A stretch of DNA of 7,991 nucleotides from NCBI GenBank assembly GCA_016934125.1, contig JAFGTL010000539.1, positions 1 through 7,991 of the forward strand, in the 5' to 3' direction. Origin of the DNA: Candidatus Hydrogenedentota bacterium (GTDB lineage: Bacteria > Hydrogenedentota > Hydrogenedentia > Hydrogenedentales > SLHB01). Position numbers and translations under genes: made by a program. This document shows positions 6,651 to 7,991 of this stretch, one piece after another (within the stretch, counting starts at the first letter, position 1; every line of letters begins with the position of its first letter). A model generated the notes under the pieces. That model was not told the origin of the DNA, searched no databases, and saw only the letters and a program-made list of their open reading frames with translations.

Positions 6651-7991
6651 TCGCCCCGCCCCGGCCGGCCACGAGGAGTTGTTCACCTCGGCGACGATCG
6701 GCGCGTTTCTCGAAGAACGCGCCCTGGCCGATCCCGAGCGCGAGGTTGTTGTCTTCGCCGATCGCGACCTCCGGTTCACCTACCGCCAGTTCAACGAGCG
6801 CGTGAACCGGCTCGCCAAAGGCCTGCTCGCCATCGGCATCGGGAAAGGCGACCACGTGGGCATCTGGGCGCGCAACGTGCCCGACTGGCTCACCTTCATG
6901 TTCGCCACGGCCCGGATCGGCGCCGTCCTCGTCACGATCAACACCGCCTACAAGTCCCACGAAGTGGCCTACGTCATCAAGCAGTCCGACATGAAGGCCC
7001 TCGCCCTCATCGATCGCTTCAAAGACGTGGACTACATCGAAACGATCTACGGCCTCGTGCCCGAACTGCGCTCGCAGCAGCGGGGCGATCTCCGCAGCGC
7101 CGAATTCCCCCACCTCAAGAGCGTCATCTTCGTCGGCCAGGAGAAGCACCGCGGCATGTACAACACTGCCGAACTCCTGCTCCTCGGCGATCACGCCCCC
7201 GACGCCGGCCTCGCCGCAGCCGCCGGCGCCGTCGGCTGCGACGACGTCGTCAACATGCAGTACACGTCCGGCACGACGGGATTTCCCAAGGGCGTCATGC
7301 TCACCCACCGGAATATCCTGAACAACGGCTTCTACATCGGTGAGCGACAGAAATTCACCGCCGCGGATCGCGTGTGCCTGCCCGTCCCCTTCTTCCACTG
7401 CTTCGGGTGCGTGCTCGGCGTGCTCGCCGTCGTCACCCACGGGGCCACCATGGTGCCCGTCGAGGTGTTCGATCCGGTGCTGACGCTCGCGGCCGTGCAG
7501 AAGGAGAAGTGCACGGCCCTGTACGGCGTGCCCACCATGTTCATCGCCGAGCTCTCCCATCCCATGTTCAACCTGTTCGATCTCACCTCGCTGCGCACGG
7601 GCATCATGGCCGGATCCCCGTGCCCCATCGAGGCCATGAAGCGCGTCATGGCCGACATGCACTGCAACGAGATCACCATCGCCTACGGCCTTACCGAGGC
7701 CTCCCCCGTGTTCACCCAAACCGGCACCGACGACACCATCGAGCGGCGCGTCAGCACCGTCGGCCGCGCCCTGCCTTACATCGAGGTGAAGATCGTCGAT
7801 CCCGTCACCGGAAAAACGCTCGGCCGCAATCAAGTCGGCGAGATCTGTTGCCGCGGCTACAACATCATGAAGGGCTACTACAACATGCCCGATGAAACCC
7901 GCGAGGCCATCGACGCCGACGGATGGCTTCACAGCGGCGATCTGGCCACCTGCGACGAACACGGCTATTACCGCATCACCGGCCGCATCAA
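6637..7991 (+). CDS. AMP-forming acyl-CoA synthetase (FadD/ACSF2-like), 3' end outside window
   Basis: The frame is open from ATG 6637 to the window end, giving 451 residues of an expected ~540-560. The ANL-superfamily N-terminal domain is complete: P-loop YTSGTTGFPKG (209-219), the FHCFG motif of fatty-acyl ligases, the adenine-binding YGLTE (350-354), and GWLHSGDLA with ribose-binding Asp435. Sequence stops at ITGRI, the hinge leading into the mobile C-terminal domain with its catalytic Lys, so that residue is unseen. The reaction would be acid + ATP + CoA to acyl-CoA + AMP + PPi in the cytoplasm. The closest general resemblance is to medium/long-chain acyl-CoA ligases of the ACSF2/FadD type; chain length cannot be read off. 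ATG 6637 overlaps the XRE-cupin stop by 14 nt, with only a poor upstream ribosome site (GGCGGTGG), consistent with translational coupling. TTG 6679 is an alternative start but has GAGGAG with no spacer. Third positions are strongly C-biased, as in GH95. Confidence 0.93.
   Translation, partial: MRRTDRPAPAGHEELFTSATIGAFLEERALADPEREVVVFADRDLRFTYRQFNERVNRLAKGLLAIGIGKGDHVGIWARNVPDWLTFMFATARIGAVLVTINTAYKSHEVAYVIKQSDMKALALIDRFKDVDYIETIYGLVPELRSQQRGDLRSAEFPHLKSVIFVGQEKHRGMYNTAELLLLGDHAPDAGLAAAAGAVGCDDVVNMQYTSGTTGFPKGVMLTHRNILNNGFYIGERQKFTAADRVCLPVPFFHCFGCVLGVLAVVTHGATMVPVEVFDPVLTLAAVQKEKCTALYGVPTMFIAELSHPMFNLFDLTSLRTGIMAGSPCPIEAMKRVMADMHCNEITIAYGLTEASPVFTQTGTDDTIERRVSTVGRALPYIEVKIVDPVTGKTLGRNQVGEICCRGYNIMKGYYNMPDETREAIDADGWLHSGDLATCDEHGYYRITGRI

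Noticed and set aside
6487..7962. Long open frame (491 codons) on the minus strand opposite the synthetase
   Set aside because: It has low-complexity, His/Gly/Asp-rich composition typical of antisense readings of GC-rich genes. The plus strand carries every acyl-CoA synthetase motif in order.

Overview
This is a GC-rich window in which every gene I can support lies on the plus strand. From 5' to 3' they are: the C-terminal part of a GH95 alpha-L-fucosidase (cut by the left edge), a complete Tat-exported GH29 alpha-L-fucosidase, a complete secreted LacZ-type GH2 beta-galactosidase, a small XRE-cupin regulator, and the first ~450 residues of an AMP-forming acyl-CoA synthetase (cut by the right edge). 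I see no tRNA, rRNA, CRISPR array, transposase or insertion-sequence end, and no gene-free stretch longer than about 105 bases.

The first three genes (1-5984) look like one glycan-degradation operon. Gaps are 105 nt (GH95 to GH29) and 17 nt (GH29 to GH2), and GH29 and GH2 each have a good Shine-Dalgarno sequence. Families GH95 (inverting, typically alpha-1,2-fucose on galactose) and GH29 (retaining, typically alpha-1,3/1,4 or aryl-linked fucose) would remove different fucose caps. The GH2 enzyme would then remove the exposed beta-galactose. Fucosylated host glycans, plant xyloglucan side chains or similar fucose-capped galactosides are the natural candidates. No sulfatase is in view, so sulfated fucans are less well supported. 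Leader peptides on GH29 (Tat) and GH2 (Sec) place the chemistry outside the cytoplasm.

The last two genes (6069-7991) form a separate module. An XRE-family HTH/cupin regulator overlaps the start of the acyl-CoA synthetase by 14 nt, which suggests translational coupling and ligand-responsive control of fatty (or other carboxylic) acid activation.

The organism is probably an environmental or gut bacterium of the PVC group (Planctomycetes, Verrucomicrobia, Lentisphaerae) or Hydrogenedentota. The reasons are high GC, glycoside hydrolases carrying Tat leaders, and the fucosidase-rich content. This is inference and no marker gene in the window proves it.

I do not see a clearly novel system. The points most worth a second look are a perfect 3 x 18 bp tandem repeat inside the beta-galactosidase barrel region, a second ribosome-binding site and start inside GH29 that would give a leaderless enzyme, a strong intercistronic hairpin between the two fucosidase genes, and a shift in glycine codon choice within GH29.
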